Source of the DNA: Pithys albifrons albifrons
Lineage: Eukaryota; Chordata; Aves; Passeriformes; Thamnophilidae
Assembly (NCBI RefSeq): GCF_047495875.1
Contig: NC_092459.1
Span: 38,297,490-38,361,489 of the forward strand
Length of the DNA: 64,000 bases
Reading direction: 5' to 3'
Positions 62,218 through 64,000 of this stretch are shown here, one piece after another; position 1 is the first letter of the stretch; each line of letters begins with the position of its first letter. Position numbers and translations under genes: made by a program. Under the pieces are notes generated by a model, which saw only the letters and a program-made list of their open reading frames with translations, did no database searches and was not told the origin of the DNA.

Positions 62218-63774
62218 GTAAGTAAACATTCAATAGCACAGACACATGGACAATTAGCTACATTATTAATGCTTTTACTGTTATTCTGTAGTCACTATTA
62301 AGGTCCTAACTATCGGTATTAAAAATTCCGCATACAAAGCATGTTTTATCTCAGGATGGAATTATAGAGGAAAAAAAAATAAAATCCAAAAGGCTTGCAA
62401 GCTATCCTCACCAGCCACATTTAAGAACATATGTTCCTGCAGCATACTGATACTGAAAACTTGCAATTACTTTATTGTGAGTACTGCATAGGTGTTTCTT
62501 TGTAGTGTTTGTCTGTTAAAGAGTACAGAGCATTCTAATTCTACTGAAAAACAAGATAAACACCCTTAATTAACACTTATTGCACAAGATCTGCCACCCT
62601 GTTGTGTATAGGCAGTTAACAAAAAAGGAATATTGTGTATAGGCAGTTAACAAAGGCAGGGAACTGAAGGAATAGTCCATGCTCATTTATCCATCTAAGC
62701 TGTGACAAACTCTGAGTAGCTGGCATTGGGCTTTAACAGAATAGCATCTTAATTGCTTATCAGGATGAGAAAGGTGAGTGGCTAACCACTGCCAGTGAGA
62801 ATTCACTCTATTCCCTCAGGAATCTGGCTGTTTTCCTTGGCTGCATTTTTTATTTTTAAAATCATTGATATATTTTTATAAGGTTAGCAGGTTGCAGTTA
62901 GCAAACTGTTGAATTCAATTTATTTTTTTTTCATGAAAAAAACTTTATCCTCTGAGAATTCATTGCACAGGATTTCTCTTCTTTTCCAGTGACTGGCAGC
63001 AGGGACACTTGGTTGAATGACCTTTTCTATTTAGCTGGGTTGAGAGTATACTCACATGCTAGAAAGTAATTTTGTTTCATTTTTCCTGCTATGTTTCTAC
63101 TGAAAAGTTAAAATTCACCACATGAATTAACCTTTGTTTTGAGATTTTAGTTATGTTTGCTGTAGCAATCTGCCTCCTCACCTTGGGAGGGCCGGATATT
63201 TAAGGAGTCCATAGCTTCCAACTCAGCCAAACTACTTTTTAAAATCAATCAGTTTTGCTTGAATGAGCAACACTAAGAAAAGACATTGAAGATTTAAATG
63301 TAGTCAGCACATTCTAAATATTAGAGTTATGACACTTTGTTATAAACTGATATATATTCTATGGTTTTAAATAAATATTTCATGTGTAATAAAACCAGAG
63401 CAATTTTATTACACCATGATCCCTGTAATTCCAAATCACACCTTCAGATACTGGTGTCATTGTGTGCAAGTTGGTAATTTTTCGACTAGGTATTAAAGCA
63501 GCTGGATCTTTAAGAGGTCAGTGAGATCTATCAGTATGGAATAACTCTTCAAAATAAGACCACTCTGTAAGCTCATTTCTGATGGAAATACCCAAGTCAT
63601 GGGAACTGTTGAGAGGAGCACTTTGCAGAAGATTCCAACTTTTTGCTTTCTTTAAATACTGTTCCTTTCCCCCTTCTTAAGGATCAGTGTTTGGAAGAGG
63701 GATATTTTTGTATTTATTTATTCACTAATAATTTAAATTTCATTAATTAATTTATTTATTTTTCTTTCTGACAG
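62218..63774 (+). other. candidate phase-1 intron
   Basis: Bounded by GTAAGT at 62218 and CAG at 63772-63774, giving a GT-AG intron of 1557 bases. A CTAAT branch-point-like motif lies about 45-50 bases before the acceptor (63724-63728). The pyrimidine tract TTTATTTTTCTTTCTGACAG is good. It contains a 22-base direct repeat spaced 31 bases apart at 62.60-62.65 kb and no recognised mobile element. Confidence 0.35.
62602..62654 (+). repeat. 31-base-period tandem duplication
   Basis: A 22-base unit starting TTGTGTATAGGCAGTTAAC occurs at 62602 and again at 62633, separated by AAAGGAATA-like spacer bases. It is a recent local duplication, with the two copies identical over the 22 bases. Confidence 0.93.
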
Positions 63775-63807
63775 GTGTTCATTCCAGGGATAAGCATATG
63801 CATCATG
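63775..63807 (+). CDS. candidate second coding exon
   Basis: Joined in phase to the exon ending at 62217, the first base pair completes a TGT (Cys) codon. The reading continues as V-H-S-R-D-K-H-M-H-H and ends in phase 1 before GTATGA at 63808, a weaker donor. The two exons together give a hydrophobic leader followed by C-V-H-S and a charged Arg-Asp-Lys, a good signal-peptidase cleavage pattern with Val at -3 and Ser at -1. If the GTATGA donor is not used, the frame runs on and meets a TGA about 66 bases later. The call depends on the first exon being real, and no known protein was recognised. Confidence 0.33.
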
Positions 63808-64000
63808 GTATGAAGATTAAGGTTTCTAAACACTTGCATCTAATTCAGCTTGGGAGTTTCAGCTATCAGTGAGGTAAATACCTTATATTGTTTGAAATCA
63901 CACAGAACAGCTATGCTCAGGAAGGCAAACTTTTACACTGTCTTATACATTTATTCTTTTGGTTTCCTAGTCCATAGAGTGTGTAGTTCAATAATCTCGG
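63808..64000. other. unassigned right edge
   Basis: No further exon or repeat recognised in the last 190 bases. An alternative donor (GAG followed by GTAAAT, near 63873) lies just after an in-frame stop and would only suit a non-coding reading. Confidence 0.5.

Overview
This window is vertebrate nuclear DNA, almost entirely non-coding and AT-rich. Its repeats point to a bird, and more narrowly to a passerine. There are several CR1 LINE 3' ends with the usual 8-base ATTCTGTG-type tails, at least two ERV solo LTRs, and one SINE with a tRNA-Ile(AAT) head joined to a CR1-like tail (the TguSINE1 architecture, known from passerines). A second SINE type is also present in three copies. It has a 5S rRNA head and an unrelated body, ends in a short hairpin followed by ATGATG-like or CA-like repeats, and is flanked by clear target-site duplications. 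From memory, RTE-type LINEs and the SINEs they mobilise occur in only some bird lineages, suboscine passerines among them. A suboscine host is therefore possible but is inference.

Layout: 1-7.4 kb is unique AT-rich DNA. A CR1 fragment lies at 7.4-7.7 kb, an old ERVL-type solo LTR (minus) at 11.3-11.8 kb, 5S-SINE copy 1 (plus) at 16.6-17.0 kb and copy 2 (minus) at 20.1-20.4 kb. A long CR1 fragment with a decayed reverse-transcriptase region spans about 23.8-24.8 kb, followed by a better preserved solo LTR (minus) at 25.35-25.96 kb. From 26 to 38 kb there is mostly unique sequence with microsatellites, T/G-rich islands and a good CTCF-like motif at 34.3 kb. The tRNA-Ile SINE is at 38.8-39.0 kb, a CR1 at 41.0-41.8 kb, 5S-SINE copy 3 (minus) at 42.2-42.5 kb, an ATAG microsatellite at 44.3 kb, a cluster of CR1 pieces in both orientations at 47.6-48.9 kb, and another CR1 (minus) at 52.6-53.2 kb. 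After that comes about 9 kb of unique sequence.

The only convincing hint of a host protein gene is at the right edge, on the plus strand. A strong splice acceptor, a GCCACCATGATG start context and a GTAAGT donor define a 65-base candidate exon (62153-62217) encoding a hydrophobic leader. A second candidate exon (63775-63807) continues it in the same phase and supplies a plausible signal-peptidase site. I could not identify the gene. The rest of the window would then be upstream intergenic or 5' intronic DNA of this or another gene. Nearly all open frames of 60-200 codons look like chance ORFs or translations of repeats. I saw no tRNA or rRNA genes, CRISPR arrays, operons or other microbial-style systems.
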